NCBI GenBank assembly: GCA_023374045.1
Contig: CM041778.1
Location: 289,269,533-289,333,532, forward strand
From: Limonium bicolor
Taxonomy: Eukaryota > Streptophyta > Magnoliopsida > Caryophyllales > Plumbaginaceae
Length of the DNA stretch: 64,000 nt
Direction of reading: 5' to 3'
The number at the start of each line of letters is the position of its first letter. The first letter of the stretch is position 1. A program made the translations under genes and the position numbers. The notes beneath the pieces are model-generated. The model saw only the letters and a list, made by a program, of their open reading frames with translations, searched no databases and was not told the origin of the DNA. Shown here piece after piece: positions 46,313-59,588 of the stretch.

Positions 46313-48811
46313 TGTGGGCGTTGGTTTTGAACCCTTAGTATTGAGTTTAAGGTTTCAAGGTTCGATTTGCAATTAGGATAACTAAACCGAAATTATAAAT
46401 TAAAGTTTAATTATTCTAACTGGCCCACACAAACCTAAATAGAGTCGCCGCCTAAGTTTTAACCTTTTAAACTTGGAAAGGAAAATGTTGAAATTTTTTA
46501 GAGCTATGGATTTGGGGCTTGATATGAAATTTTTAAAGGGTTCAGATTCCTTCATTACCCCTTTGAAACTACTTTTTCTTTACTATTATAAACTCTAAGG
46601 CTAATTGTGTTATGATATTATCCCTTTTAATAATTACAAATACCCTAAGAATCCCATTAATAATTATTAGTCATTTTTTATCTTTTGGGATTCTATTAAA
46701 TAAGATAATGATATGTATGAAAAAAAAGTAATGAAGCTAAAAAATCGGAAGAAAACAAATTCTGATAACCTACTGATCTGTACCAAAACAAAACTAATTA
46801 AACAATTAGCTTTAATGTTATATCTAGTTAGCGTGCCACTAAAATTAATTCAATAAATCAATTTGCTAAAAATATCAAAATGAGGAAAAAGAAAACAAAC
46901 TACCTTCTCTTCCTGACCTTCACTTCGCACCTCTGTCTTCATTTCTCCTCCACGCTTCAAGCGTACAAAATTTGTTAACCTCCATTCATCTCCTTCACGA
47001 GACCTTACTTCTTCAGATGTCACAATCGCCAACAACACGGAGCGATCATCAGGAATCATGAGGGAAATGCCATTGTGCACTAGTACTGACGAAAATCCAT
47101 GGCAACTCCACAGGGAATTTGGATTAGCACCGCTTTTGTTAGCTGTCTCCTGTTCGCAATTTCTCTCTACTCTACGGGGACTCAAATAAAACCAGTAATT
47201 GTCACTCCTGGTGCTCGTGTGATGCCGTGTGATGGGCTCTATCATTCTTTTTCGCATGAGTCTACTCTTGTAGCTACTTTTGAAAACGATTACAGGGGGC
47301 TGGTAGCGGTAGTGACGGGTGTATACTACAACAACCGATGATATTGGCTGCAAGGAGATGAGCTTGGCACAACCGTGATTCAGTGGAGATGATGGTGGCT
47401 AATGCGAATGATGAAGGGCTACCGGACGTGAATGTATAAGAAACGCGGAGCGTGCAGAGCATGTATGTTCCTTTAAGTACGATGGTTGAAGATGACTGAC
47501 AAGCACATCGTGAAAAAGTTGAACTCCCCAGTATATGTGTATGACCATGAGCTACTACTTGTATTATGGAAGTGTTGGTATCATTTGGTAGCGTTGAACA
47601 CACATACAAGATGCAACTAGGCAGTGAAAGAAGGGGTTTTAGAATTGAGTGCGTTACTGGGCGACAGTTTTAATGGAGAAGAAAGTATTGGTGAGAATCT
47701 GAAGGTGTGTGGATGCAGTGCAACTTTGAGGAAAATAGGATCACTTTTGCAAGGTTGGTTGTTGTAGGCAGTGACGATGAACCATCGGGCTGCAAAAGAA
47801 TCCTGACTCTTTAATGCTCTGTATACTGGGTATGAACGTTGTGTGCATATGAACTGTCGTCTGTCCCCTGTAACAGTAGTATGGAGAGTGATTATATAGA
47901 GAAAATGTAGATCAATTAGAGGCTCAATAATCTTAACAACTTAACAAATTTTTAAATTTGAAAAAAAAAACAACTAATTAATAAGAAGTGAGAGATAAAA
48001 TTGAAAAGAAGGTAAAAACTTATCTAAAAGAAAACGTTAAATAACTAAACTACTAACAAGTAAAATTTTCAAAGTCACTTAACAAAAATGAAGGGATTTC
48101 GAACAACATTGTTTTGTTAATAAAATAAACTACTAGTAAAATAAAAGATTTTGGTTTTGTTTTGTTTTTTGAATTTTGAAAACAATTAACTAAACTGATT
48201 ACTAGAAGAATAAGGGATAAATGCTGAAAAAAGTGGAAGATGGTCATGCAAATACAATATTTTTTTTCCATTTCAGTTCGACGACAAAACGGATGAACAA
48301 AAGACGAAGAATAGAAGAATTTCAAAACGTTAGTAGAATCTTTTTGAATTTTAAAAAGGAGAAAGTTATCAAAAGAAAACTAAGTTAAGCTAGAAATAAG
48401 GGATAAGAAGTATGAAGCAAAAGTAAAAATAATCTAAAAAAGGGTTAATAGGTACCAGCAAAAACGTGGTGAGATGCAATTTAGAAAAAGAAAAGAAAAA
48501 TCATTATGAAGAAAACTGAACATAAAACTACTTGATATAAAAAAAAATGTTTATTCTTATTCTCGAACCATCAACCTCTCCAACCTTCCTCACCTCATTC
48601 ACCACTACACCCAATACGAATTCCTATTTCTTGTACCATCTTTCTCAGTTTTCATGATATTACAATTCATATCTTACCACCTTAAGCCCCTATTTTCTCC
48701 AAAACAGAAGATTGGATGAAAATGACAATTTTACCCTTAGCCATGCACCTGACTCTAGAAAAAACCTTGTTCATGTTTGTTGTAAAAGAGGGTAAAGATT
48801 TTGGGATAACA
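46313..48811 (-). repeat. 5' LTR of element E
   Basis: Plus-strand ends TGTGGGCGTTGG and GGGATAACA, 2499 bp. It is paired with 37585-40070. Confidence 0.92.
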
Positions 48812-48816
48812 CCAAC

Positions 48817-49637
48817 CATTCAACTCTCGAATATCTCTTCACCAAAGAGGACGCCAAGCCGAGGCTTTTGAGATGGATTCTGTTGCTACAGGAATTCGAG
48901 ATTGAGATTAGGGATAAACCGGGCACCCAAAACATTGTAGCTGATCACTTGTCTCGCATGGAGACACCGGATGATGGTACCCAAATCAAAGAGCTTTTCC
49001 CGAATGAAACTGTGTTCACAATAGGAGAAACCGGTAACCCTTGGTTTGCCGACATCGCAAACTACTTGGTAAGGGGAGTAGTGCCATACGAGATGACATA
49101 CCAGCAGAGGAAGAAATTCTTCACCGACATCAAGCACTATTTTTGGGATGACCCTTACCTCTTCCGAGTCTGTGCCGACGGGATGATTATAAGGTGCATA
49201 CCGATGGATGAAGTTCAGAGCATCCTCACCCACTGCCACTCTCTTGAGGCAGGAGGGCACCACGGGCCAGCAAGGACAGCAGCCAAGGTACTACAGTCCG
49301 GGTTCTTTTGGAAAACGCTTCAGGACTATCACTCCTTTGTAGCCACTTGTGACCGTTGCCAAATGCTAGGGAACATATCCCGCAAGCATGAGATGCCGCT
49401 AAATGTGATGATCGAGGTTGAACCCTTCGATCTATGAGGCATTGATTTCATGGGTCCCTTCCCCTCCTCCCACTCAAATCTCTTCGTCTTGGTGGTGGTA
49501 GACTATGTCACGAAATGGGTGGAAGCCATTGCATCCTCCACCAATGATGCCAAGGTGGTGACCAAGTTCCTAAAGAAAAACATCTTCGCAAGGTTTAGGG
49601 TGCCTAGTGTGATTCTCAGCGATGGGGGGTCTCACTT
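48817..49637 (+). pseudogene. C-terminal RNase H and truncated integrase of element D
   Basis: Continues RNase H: EYLFTKEDAKPRLLRW, FEIEIRDKPGTQNIVADHLS. Integrase has the zinc finger (HCHSLEAGGHHG, CDRCQ) and the first catalytic Asp in GIDFMGPFP, just after a TGA that replaces a Trp codon (49435-49437). The second Asp is in [10 protein letters not shown]. The frame then meets unrelated C-rich DNA at about 49638, so the catalytic Glu and C-terminus are missing. Confidence 0.9.
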
Positions 49638-50018
49638 CTTTCCCTTCCCCTACCTCCCGATACTTCCTTCTGCCCACCTCCAGCGCACCCGATAATCCTC
49701 TCTCCCGTTCTCTGTCACCCTGCGCAAGCCACTACTCCACCAAACCACCACCGCCAGTTCTTTCGGCCACCCACACCCATCGCCGCCCCTCTTTGCCGCC
49801 CGCGACGACCACGACCAGCCACGTCTGCACCCAACCGAAGCAACAACCCCACAACCACCCCTAAATCCCTAACTTCCTCATTTCCCCCCATTCGGTTTTT
49901 AACCAATTTTGTTCCCAAATCTTTCAAATTTCTTGCTCCAATCTCCTATAAAACACTAAGGTATGCAATTCTAACCTTAATCTGTCAATTTTTGAAGTTT
50001 TTGAGCAAGTTACATTTT
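49638..50018. other. C-rich unrecognised DNA left of solo LTR 1
   Basis: Rich in CCACC/CCTCC on the plus strand, turning AT-rich from about 49870. Possibly the leader of an older retroelement; no reliable gene. Confidence 0.4.
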
Positions 50019-50023
50019 GGGCT

Positions 50024-53000
50024 TGAAATACCCCAAACCTATATATATGGTGTTTAGATGTTTAAATAAAATATAAGAAGGCTAAATTATGCCTTAGAAA
50101 CATTAAGAAACAATTTAAACCAAGAAAACACAAGGAAACACCATAAGAGCAATTTAAGCAAAAATGTGCTCTAAGCTTGGAGTAACTTTGGGTAACACCC
50201 AAATATCATTATTAGACCTTATTAACATCCTAAAGGTCACGTTAAATCAATTACCAAAGAAACCAAGCTCAAAAACAAGTTAAAACACAAATTGTGCTTT
50301 AATGACTCTTAAAGCACATTTTTGAAAAATTGTCTTAGAAAGGGGTTTTGAGTGGCTAAATGCCCATGATTACTCCTTAATCAACTTTTTTACTATTTAG
50401 TATCACATTATGAAGCCTAAATCAATGGGAAATCAAAAGTTTCACAAATTTGTGCACTAATTTGTGAATAGTGCCCAAATAGTACCTAGTTTAGCATTAA
50501 GTCAACATAAGTCAATTAGTTGGTCAACCAAGACCACAAATATCTCATTAGTAAGGAGGGGGCCGGTTTTAAGGTGGTGACTCACCACATATGACAGCCA
50601 AGTAGAAAAGAGAGGGATAAGTTCAAATAGTACTATTACCTTTTAAGACAAATATCTCATTTTAGACTACCTCCCTCCTCACTTCTTCATTCTCTTCTTT
50701 TCCATCAGTTTCACCATCTCCCTCCCTTATTTATTCACATAAATAGCAACCCCATTGTTGCCTCACCTTGCTTTTCTCACCTCTTGCTCATTTCAACTCC
50801 AAATCCAAAACTAAATACATATTACTCTTAGTTAGGTCAAGCTCTTGCTTCCTATCTTTTCAAAATTGGAAAAGCTTCATTTTGTTGCCATGGAAAACCG
50901 CCATTAGAGGAGGAAAAATTAGTTTGAAGAGCTCTTGGGCTTCTCCATTCATTCAAGGTAAGAAAACTCTAAGAAAAACTAACTTTCCATCACTTTTCCT
51001 TCATAACCGAAAATCACCTTCTCATGGGATCTTGTTTTATTCCTTGTTATAGCTTGTTTTTATTCTCCAAGGACTATAGGAGGTCCTTCTTGATTCATAT
51101 CCAAGCTTAAGTTAAGACTTCAAAGGTAAACATTCATTTTATTACCTTAAAACACATTTTTAACCTAGGAATGATTCCTTAAGGTTAGTGTATTATTTAG
51201 CACTCATTAGAGTCATTTTATATTGATTAGAACATTAGCAAGGGGAATTAAGTTGGTGGCCGAAATTTATACAAGGAAAACAAAAGAGAAAAGTGTGAGG
51301 AGAAGTTTGGAGAAATAAGGTAAATGTCTTACCTTAAGGTGTTTTATTGCTTTAAGGGATGGGAATTAGATAGATGTTAAGTGTAGGTTAGATTTTACAT
51401 AAGGAAAGGGTTATAAAACTTAGGAGAAAGAACATGGTTATATTGAGAACTTGTGACTAAAGAGCAAATGGGAAATGAGATAGTTAAACAAATACAAGGT
51501 GAATTATGAGAACACTATTATTGCAATAGGAGCATTGTTGTATGTATTTGCAGGTCAAAGGCTATATATATTGTGGAAATTCAGTGTTTGAGATTTATGC
51601 ATTTAGGGCCTAAGAGCCAAGTCATTTAAGGGCCTAAGTGCCAAGCAATTTAAGTTTATGCACTATATATTATAATGTAGTGAAGTCTAGGTGTGATTTT
51701 TGTGCTAAGATTGTGTATTATGGATTTGAGTGTTCATGGTTGTTTAATGGTGAAAAACCTAAGTGTTTAGGTGTAGTAATATACTAGGGAAACCATGTCA
51801 AAATTTGGTGAAGAAACTTGGTGTTTAAGATGTTCTAAGGAGACTTTATGACTAAGGGAGTACTAGTAAACATTAGGAGTTATTTTGGTGAAAAAGAATG
51901 AGTTCAAGGTGTTCTTGAGAATTAGGATGACCTAGGTATGTCTAGAAGGAACTAGGGTTATAAGGGTGAATTTTAGGCACCAAAACCATGAGAAGAGAAG
52001 TAAGGGAACTCATTCAAAGTTTGAAGGACATAAGGTGTAAAGTCTTGAAATGACTTAGGTGTGAACTAGAATATATGACCTTGAGGAAGTTTTGGTAAAT
52101 GAAATGATGATGAACAATGATGTTTAGGGAGTGGTCAAATTATTAAGGAGGGAACACTTTGGTTAGTTGAAGTTCTAGGTAAATTACATGTTAGGAATGT
52201 AAGGAATTAAATGTTAAGTGTTAGGAGTTTTTGTAAGGATTGAGAAAATGGTGAAGAAGATCTTTGGTGGATGTTTTAAGGTGAGTTTAAGTGCCTAGAT
52301 GATAATAGGACATATTGGGGTACTTGTGGAAGAGTTTGGGAGCAATTGGACAATTTTTGGGAATATTCTGCATTGGACCGACCCAGGGGATCGACCCTAT
52401 CTGGGTCAGTCGAACCTTGTTAAACCAGCCGATTGTCTCTGGAATGGACCGACCCAGAGGGCCTTGGGTTAGTCGGTCTGGCTTTGGGTCGGTCGGGTAA
52501 GATTTAGAGAACGGAAAAGTTACTGGAATGGACCGACCCAGGGGTTGGGTCGGTAGGTGGGTCGGTCGACCCTTAAGACATAAAAAAAAAAGAGAAACTC
52601 TAAGAATGTTAAGTGGTATTAATGGTACACCATTGAGAGGGTAATGATGATTAGAAAGATAAGAACATAAGGACTTAAGGGGTTAAGTTAATTTAAGGTT
52701 TAAATGTTTAAGGTTAAGTTTGTAAGAACTTGAGAGATGTTAATTGAGAATCATTGGGGATTAAGTAAGTTAAGTAATGTATAAGTAATTATAATCTAAG
52801 TTGAATGAATGTTTTAGGATTTGAGAATTTGGAACCAGAAGAGAATTAAACAACCGGGACAACCGACAGTGAACGGTATGGTTTTCTTGTAGCCTGCTTG
52901 CTAACGAGGTGTCCCTCGGCTTATGTGTTATCTGTGTATTTGCTATGACTAAAGCAAGATAAAGCATGCAACCGACTATTTATTCTTTTTGTGTGTTTGC

Positions 53001-54096
53001 ATTGTACTAACACACTTGGCCTTGAGATTAGTTACTAACACTACTTAGTAACGTTGAATGAGGTAAGAAATTCACTCCCAAATTTGTTGGTTGGTTAATA
53101 CCCGAGAAAGGTTTAACTAACACTTCGTCTTTAAGACTTTCTACTAACTGGAACTTGGGGCAGTAAGGAATCCTGGACTGACTCCGGTCATGCATGTTAA
53201 GGAAAGGGGGTCGGTATCTGAATCAGATCCGACTTCCGCTTAAGGACTTGCCTTTGGACTTGTTGCCTAGGGTCGAACGTTGGCTCGGCTACCGTGGATT
53301 TCAGTCCAAGATAGGAGGCAGATTAAGATGGTGTGGTAGGATCTCCTAAATCCTAAATTTAAGATAAGTTGTTTATTCAACCAATGGAGTTAATAGCTCA
53401 TTGGCCAGGGTTGCTTTTGACCCGATAAAAATAAACATTGAGACAAGATACAACCATTTCTATTTAAAGAACGGTTTGTATTCTAAGACTAAGATAAGGA
53501 TTAAGATTGAGGTAAGATAAGGTTAGACTAAGATTAGAGGAACATAACTTAAGGAGTTAACTGATTAACTCACTTATCAAGGGAACACTTTAAGATGTTA
53601 TTGTGTGTGAACTGTAATGTTCATGTGTGGCTTGTTGTTTACTGCACTACTTATTATGTTGTGTATCTAATCAATCTCTATGCTATCAACAATTAGTCGT
53701 CGTAGCCCCGTTAGCTTGGGGGCTATAAGAGAATCGTACCAGCAAAGGTGCTGACCCCTTCGGGGGCTGTTGTTTACATTTTGCAGGTAAGCGCCCCATG
53801 AAGGCTCATCACGAGAGTAGGGGTGGTTAGACTTAGGGTGGGTTATATTTTGAGTACAGGATGCGCATGTGCACCCGTCTGTTAATATTTAAACTTATGA
53901 AGAATTATGTCAGTTGTTGAGATACTTGTAACTCGGTTGGTGATTATTTTGGTTAGATGGTTGTAAGTATTAAATTCGGTTTCTTGCGTTTAGACCGTGG
54001 CAAGGTCCTGGTAATTAATATATGCCGCTGCGATGTTGATGATATGTTGTTAAGTTTGTGAATAACCACATTGGATTGGAGACGGGGGGTGTTACA
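50024..54096 (+). repeat. Solo LTR 1 (Tekay type, 4.07 kb) with GGGCT duplication
   Basis: Begins TGAAATACCCC and ends GGGGTGTTACA, flanked by GGGCT at 50019-50023 and 54097-54101. No primer site or polypurine tract adjoins it, so it is the product of recombination between the two LTRs of a former element. It contains a hairpin cassette (52374-52572), the conserved block (about 52861-52930) and the GC stem (53750-53767). Confidence 0.93.
52374..52572 (+). repeat. Hairpin cassette in solo LTR 1
   Basis: Units begin GGACCGACCCAG at 52374, 52446 and 52530, each with inverse GGGTCGGTC-type arms. The spacer GTTACTGGAATGGACCG matches those in elements B and D. Confidence 0.75.
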
Positions 54097-54101
54097 GGGC
54101 T

Positions 54102-54541
54102 AGATTTATGATGAACCAAATGGGGCCTTAGGTGAAAAAAATTATGATTTTTGCAAATTTGGTGATTTGGGTTGATTCTAATTGTTAATTAAGGGATATG
54201 TGTGCAAAATGAAGCAAATAAACTTGGCAATGTGGTAGTTTTGGCGTGAATGTTGTAATTTCTAGCTTAAATTGCATTGTGCTATGTTTAGCATTAATTA
54301 AAGGTATTCACATTATGCTATCACTTTATGGCATTCGTTGGGTGTAGTGAGTGCAATATATTAATTAATTGGCTAGGTTAGTGCACTGCATGGTTGAGAA
54401 TGGAAGTAACTCACAATGTGCTTAAATGGGTGAATTTTTTGAGTTGCTTAGTGCGGTTTGAACTCCTTAGGAGCCATGTGTTCTTGGGATGATGGAATAA
54501 TTGACTGACAACCTTCGGGTTAATTTTGTGGAGGTTCTTAG
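54102..54541. other. Host DNA between solo LTRs 1 and 2
   Basis: 440 bp of AT-rich sequence with no gene. It continues the DNA interrupted at 50023. Confidence 0.6.
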
Positions 54542-57500
54542 TGAAATACCCCAAATCTAATTAATATTATTAAACCATTATTTAATGGAAAATAATCCTA
54601 TTATAAATCATTTCACGTACGCATGCAAACCCATGCATGAGGACGTTACGTAAAAACAGTTGTTTCTCCAGAAACGCAAAACGCCTTAGAAGCATATGGT
54701 CAAACATGACCTTGTATGACCCTCTAATATTCAAACCAAATGGTCATACAACTATTATATGAATATATAAACATATTCCCTAAGCTATATTCAGTCAGAA
54801 ACGCAAAACGCTCGGGAGTGCTCACGCACGCCCCTTAAAGCACGAAAAGTCCGGAAGAGTGCCGAGGTGGCACGAACTCCTATAAAATTAATTCCTTGAG
54901 TTCCTAACATCTTTATTAACCATTATAAAGAGAACCCACGAAGTGGTTTCTCAAATTCAGCAAAAACAACAGGAGTATTTCTTAGCGCTCCTTTTTGGCC
55001 GGGAGTGTCCCGATGGCCCATAAATTATGTCACGGGTTGATATAACCCCATATAACTCAATGTAACATCTTAGTATATGTTTATTTACTATAATAAGTGT
55101 TTACAAACACTTGGAACTCATAAAAGCAATTTATTTCCCAAAATTTCCTTAGAGCACAAAAACACACCTTCGGGTGTCACGAAAACGCGTTTTACGCAAT
55201 TGTCTTGTAGTTTTTGACATGCCAAGAATTGGTAATCTTAAAAAGGGTTTAAATGACCTTCTAAATCATTTGGTGTGACTAGTCAACAAGGTGCTCTATA
55301 GGGCCGATTTTAAGAGCAAAAACTAGTATAAAATTTGCTTTAAAAGTTTATAAAAGGCTTAAAACATGATGACTCATCATCCCATGTGTTATATTACTTA
55401 ATGCCAAAGTATGTAGGTCTCATATTACCAGCAAGCTGTCGAAATTAGGCCATGGAATAAGGCCATGTGAGCTAGAACAAAAACAAATGAGAAAAAGCAA
55501 AAAGTAGATCTAGGATTCACTTTTCTAGATTCCTTCTTTTCCATGTGACCTAACATGCTTGTCCTTAGCTCTTCATTACCGATTGGGAAGCTTCAAATAA
55601 CCCTTGAATTTGGACATATACAAGAGAGGAAGAAGACAAGCTTAACTTAGAAAAATCAAAGGAAGATACCTTACCTTTTCTCACCTTGTCTTCTAGTTTG
55701 CATTATTTTTGCTCACCTTGCCTTGTCCTCCATTATGGCCGATTTCAATGCTGGAAAAGAGGGCATTTATTGAGCCAATAACTCATTGAATAAACTAAGG
55801 AAAAGTATAGTCATTTGACATTAAGAATTAAGAAAAAAAAAATCAATTCCAAGTCACTCTCTTCTTGCATTTACGTGAGCTAGGTCTCATTTCCTCTCTT
55901 GCACTTTTCTCCACCGAATTGGTAATGCTCTCTCCTCTCTCTTCTAGTTTCATCTTCTTCCTTTGAAGCTCTTAAGTCCATTAATGGAGTTTTAACTTCT
56001 ATTCTTCTTCATCTTTAAGGTAATTTCCTAGCATTTCTTGGCAAGTCTTGAAGCAAAACTCTTCCTAGCTTAACAAGGTGTGTTCGGCATCAATTAGTTA
56101 TCCAAGGAGATTGTCCAAACCAACATTAAACCAAGGAGCATCTCAAGGTTATCTTAAGGTAGGTTTTAAAGCTTGAAAATCCTTAAAGCACATTTTTATG
56201 TGTAACCAAGTTCTACTTCTTCTAAGTCTCTTTTCTTCTTCATTTTGATGAAGGAAAACTTGCCGAATTTATAAGGAGAAAAAGTCTAAGGTAAAGTCTT
56301 GTAAAACTACTTACAAATCTACTTAAGGTCTTTGTTGAAGATCTAACTCCTAAACACCTTCACCTCTTGCATAAAACCGAAGAGGAGCATCAAGTTTACC
56401 TAGGAGAAGGCTTGGAGATTCAAGAAGAAGTTCAAGCACTTAACCACCTTTGTTAAGAAGTAAGTTTACTAAGTAAATCTTTATGTTATAAGGTTAAGCT
56501 TCTAAAAATTATACAAAAATTATGTACATCTCCTAGGTTAATTAAAACCGAAACTATATGGTTTTATATGCCAAAATATGATCTATAACATATATAGAAA
56601 ATATTTACCTTAAGACACATTTTTGTGTCACAAAATTCATTTATGTTACAAATAAAATAAGGCCGAAATTTCTAGGGCAAATTGCTTTATTTTGAGCTAA
56701 GAATCAATATAAGACATTACAATAATTTTTGCATAAGTTATATGACTCATATGAATTTATGTACATGTATTATGACATATAAATCCACTTTTATATACTA
56801 TATGGTCACTATTAAATTATGGCCGAATTACCTAAGTGCTAAATGGATTTTAATGAGCTACTTATGTATATAAACTTATACTATAAAGTTTGGTGAGTTG
56901 AAAATATCTTATTAGTGCTTAAATGGCTAATTAATTAAGTTATGTGACTTAAATGTAATTTTTACAAAGTTTAGGGGGTTTATTATAAAAACCGAGAGTT
57001 AAGTGGCTGTTTGGTGTTATTATGATATAATATAAGGTTAGGAATTAAGTTTAAGAATTTTAGATAATTTAAACAAGCTTTAAAATAACTTTTTATAAAG
57101 TTTTGGGCTATTATGTAATTTATAAAAGTTGTTATGAAAGTTTAGAATTTATTAGTGGGCGAATTCATAATTAAAAGATTTATTAGGCTCACTTTCGAAA
57201 TTTTGGGGAATAAATATTTAGACTTTAGTTTATAAGTTATTAAGAACTATTATAAAGTTTTGGGATGAAAATGTAATTAAGGAAGAATAAATGACAAAGC
57301 CGAATTACTTTGGGGTTAGTTTGGTAATTTAAGAATTTATATATATATATATTCGGCATTTATGGAGAATTAATTAAAACTATAGTTTTATAAGGCATTA
57401 TGTAAAGTTAATAAGATTTTGTGGTTAAAATGTAATTATATGAAATAAATTATTGATTGCCGAGAATTTAAGGGGCTAAGTTGTTATTTTTGAAAGTTAT

Positions 57501-59264
57501 AGTACTTAAAAACTATATACCAAAATATTAGTGTGACTATGTAATTTAGCTAAATAAGAAGTTAAAACTCTATAATAATGAGATTAGAATTTAAATATAA
57601 GTTTATGAATTAATGGGGTTGTTTTGTAAATAACCGAAATATAAGGGTAAGAATTTAGATTTAAATAAATATAAGTCCTATATGGATATTTTTGAGGAAT
57701 TAGAAGAAAGAATTTTAATTAAAGGAATTATGGAATTAGAACTATGGCTTATATAGTTATAAGGAAGTTAAAAAGAAACAATAAGTATTATTTATGACTA
57801 AAAGGAGAATAGTGAGATTATAAGAATATTATGTCATTGTAAGACATTTAAATATAGTTAAGAAATTATAAGTTGTTATGTCACTTAGACAATTAAAATA
57901 AACAACAAATATAGTACATGAATATATGAATACATATATGTACATTAAAGGATTTATAAAAATAATCAAAAAGGAATAACAAATAAGTTATATATTAAAT
58001 CATGAGGTGATTAAAGAAATAAACCTCACATGAAATAACAAATATGAGATTTGTTAAAAGATCCAATAAGATTATTATATAAGGGTAACATAAATTAACC
58101 CTCTCAGTTAATCCTATTCTAGGACTTTGTTTGACCAGACGTTGACCGGGAATTTAACAGTTCAGTCTACGGTGAACGGTATGGGATTCTTGCAACCTGT
58201 TTTCTACCGGATTACACCGGCTTGTGTGCTATCTGTTGTTTGAAATAACGACCACCAAGATATTAATGTAAACTGTTGTTTTACTCTTGCACACTGTGGT
58301 ATTATTTTATGTGCGTGAATGCTGACTACTACGTGTATGTCCCACGCATACAAATACACATTGTGTTCTTGTTTAACGTCTTTATATGACACTTAACAAC
58401 TCTATACTACGAGAACGAGGAGCCCAGTTGGATCTGGCCATGCATGCTACAGGAGCTGTACCTGTCTCAGGTCGTCTCCTATCTACGTCGCGACGGAACT
58501 TTCAGTTGGGAGGAAGACTCTATTCCTCCCGGTTTCTAATGCCCTTCAGTTTGAGGAAGACTTCATTCCTCTAGTGGGATTCTATTTCCCACGCCTCTCA
58601 GTTCAGGGTTTAACTACGTTATCTCCTGGGGTTTTATACCCAACCTTTCAATCTTAACGAGGTCACTATACCTCCACTATTTAAGATATTCAGTTATACC
58701 TGTCAGTCCCATTGTGTGGACCGACTATCATTAAAGAATTTCAGTTCAGCTAACATGACCTTCTGTGTCTTGTTCTATGTGACATTATTGTCCTTGTATG
58801 GATACTTGTTATTATCAGACTATGCTTGTTTACAGCTTTATAAAAATGAACTGCGTGTGTTCGACAAAGTAGTTGGTGTGGCCCGGTAGACGATGGGCTG
58901 CACGTTTTCCATACCAGCATTGTTTGCTGAGCCCCTTTGGGGGCACCCCCATTTTTCAGGTACCTGAAGTTAAGAAGATTACCACACCGAGTGTAGGTGG
59001 GGTAGATTCAAGCTATGGGAGTCTTCCTTTAGACATTGTTTTACTTAAGTATTTTACATTTGAGTTTGATTCCTAGTATCTCGGATTGTATTCGTATTCA
59101 GACCGTGACTTTTGGAGATTGTATTTGGACTTAGCCTTGTTGGTCACAAGGGTGGCCAACGGCATTGTAATACCGCCCGGTTGTTGTATTTATTTCCGCT
59201 GCAGATGTATTTTATTTGGGAGTGATCGCCGTTCAGTTTATTGGATTTCGGGTTGGGGTTTACA
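54542..59264 (+). repeat. Solo LTR 2 (Tekay type, 4.72 kb) with CTTAG duplication
   Basis: Begins TGAAATACCCC and ends GGGGTTTACA, flanked by CTTAG at 54537-54541 and 59265-59269. It has the conserved block (about 58171-58235) and the GC stem (58926-58944). I see no hairpin cassette. The middle (56500-58080) is extremely AT-rich with no genes. Confidence 0.92.
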
Positions 59265-59269
59265 CTTAG

Positions 59270-59588
59270 AACCGGGGAAAGGGTAGAAAAACGGGGAGAC
59301 TCTGCCCAAATTTTTATTTTTAGTGCACTATTATCTTTTGGTTCTCTTATTTTTAATCTTCCATCTAACTACTACTTGGCTGTTTTATGTTTCCTTTTGT
59401 TGTGTGTTTCATTGTTTGCTTTTTGATGTTTGCAGAACCATGAGTGGCCGACCCAAACGAAACCCCAAGTGCAAGAGTGGCGCCAGCTCTCTTCTCAGGC
59501 TATTGAGCTTGCACCCGTGCCTGCCCGTCACCCTTCAGGCCTTATTGACGACCGCTTCATCAACGAGGAGGCCCAAAGCTAGTACAAC
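59270..59588 (+). pseudogene. Retroelement ORF1-like fragment, 5' part, cut by solo LTR 3
   Basis: A GGGGAGACTCTGCCC-containing leader is followed by a likely TTTGCAG acceptor at about 59433. Next is a frame containing GLIDDRFINEEAQS, then TAG and the insertion site. An ATG at 59441 opens a different frame (MSGRPKRNPKC). The RF(I)xxEA start recalls the ORF1/Gag-like proteins of Athila-type and other plant retroelements. The rest continues at 63762. Confidence 0.4.

Larger units (their letters stand above)
37585..48811 (-). mobile_element. Element E: non-autonomous LTR element (Ogre/Tat primer type) in the RNase H of D
   Basis: An 11.2-kb insertion. LTRs lie at 37585-40070 and 46313-48811, near-identical by eye. 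Orientation is minus: the primer site adjoins the right LTR and the polypurine tract the left LTR. It is flanked by CCGAC (37580-37584) and CCAAC (48812-48816), a 5-bp duplication with one mismatch; counting only one copy restores continuity of the host RNase H frame. The 6.2-kb interior has no gag or pol in any frame and holds several tandem arrays. Confidence 0.9.
31927..49637 (+). mobile_element. Element D: Athila-like Ty3/gypsy retrotransposon, truncated and split by element E
   Basis: Inferred order: 5' LTR (about 31927-33398), Asp-type primer site, gag, protease, RT and the first part of RNase H to 37584. Element E follows, then the rest of RNase H and integrase to 49637. Sequence after the second integrase Asp motif is replaced by unrelated DNA, so the integrase end and 3' LTR are missing. 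Many stops and frameshifts make it a fossil. Confidence 0.85.

Noticed and set aside
46850..47353. Minus-strand frame of 167 codons in the LTR of element E
   Set aside because: The matching part of the other LTR (38200-38775) is broken by indels, and no family is recognised.
49715..49927. Gly/Arg-rich minus-strand frame
   Set aside because: C-rich low-complexity DNA on the plus strand produces it; no motif.
51001..58080. Possible host genes between the solo LTR ends
   Set aside because: The stretches lie within LTRs, are AT-rich and have only short frames.
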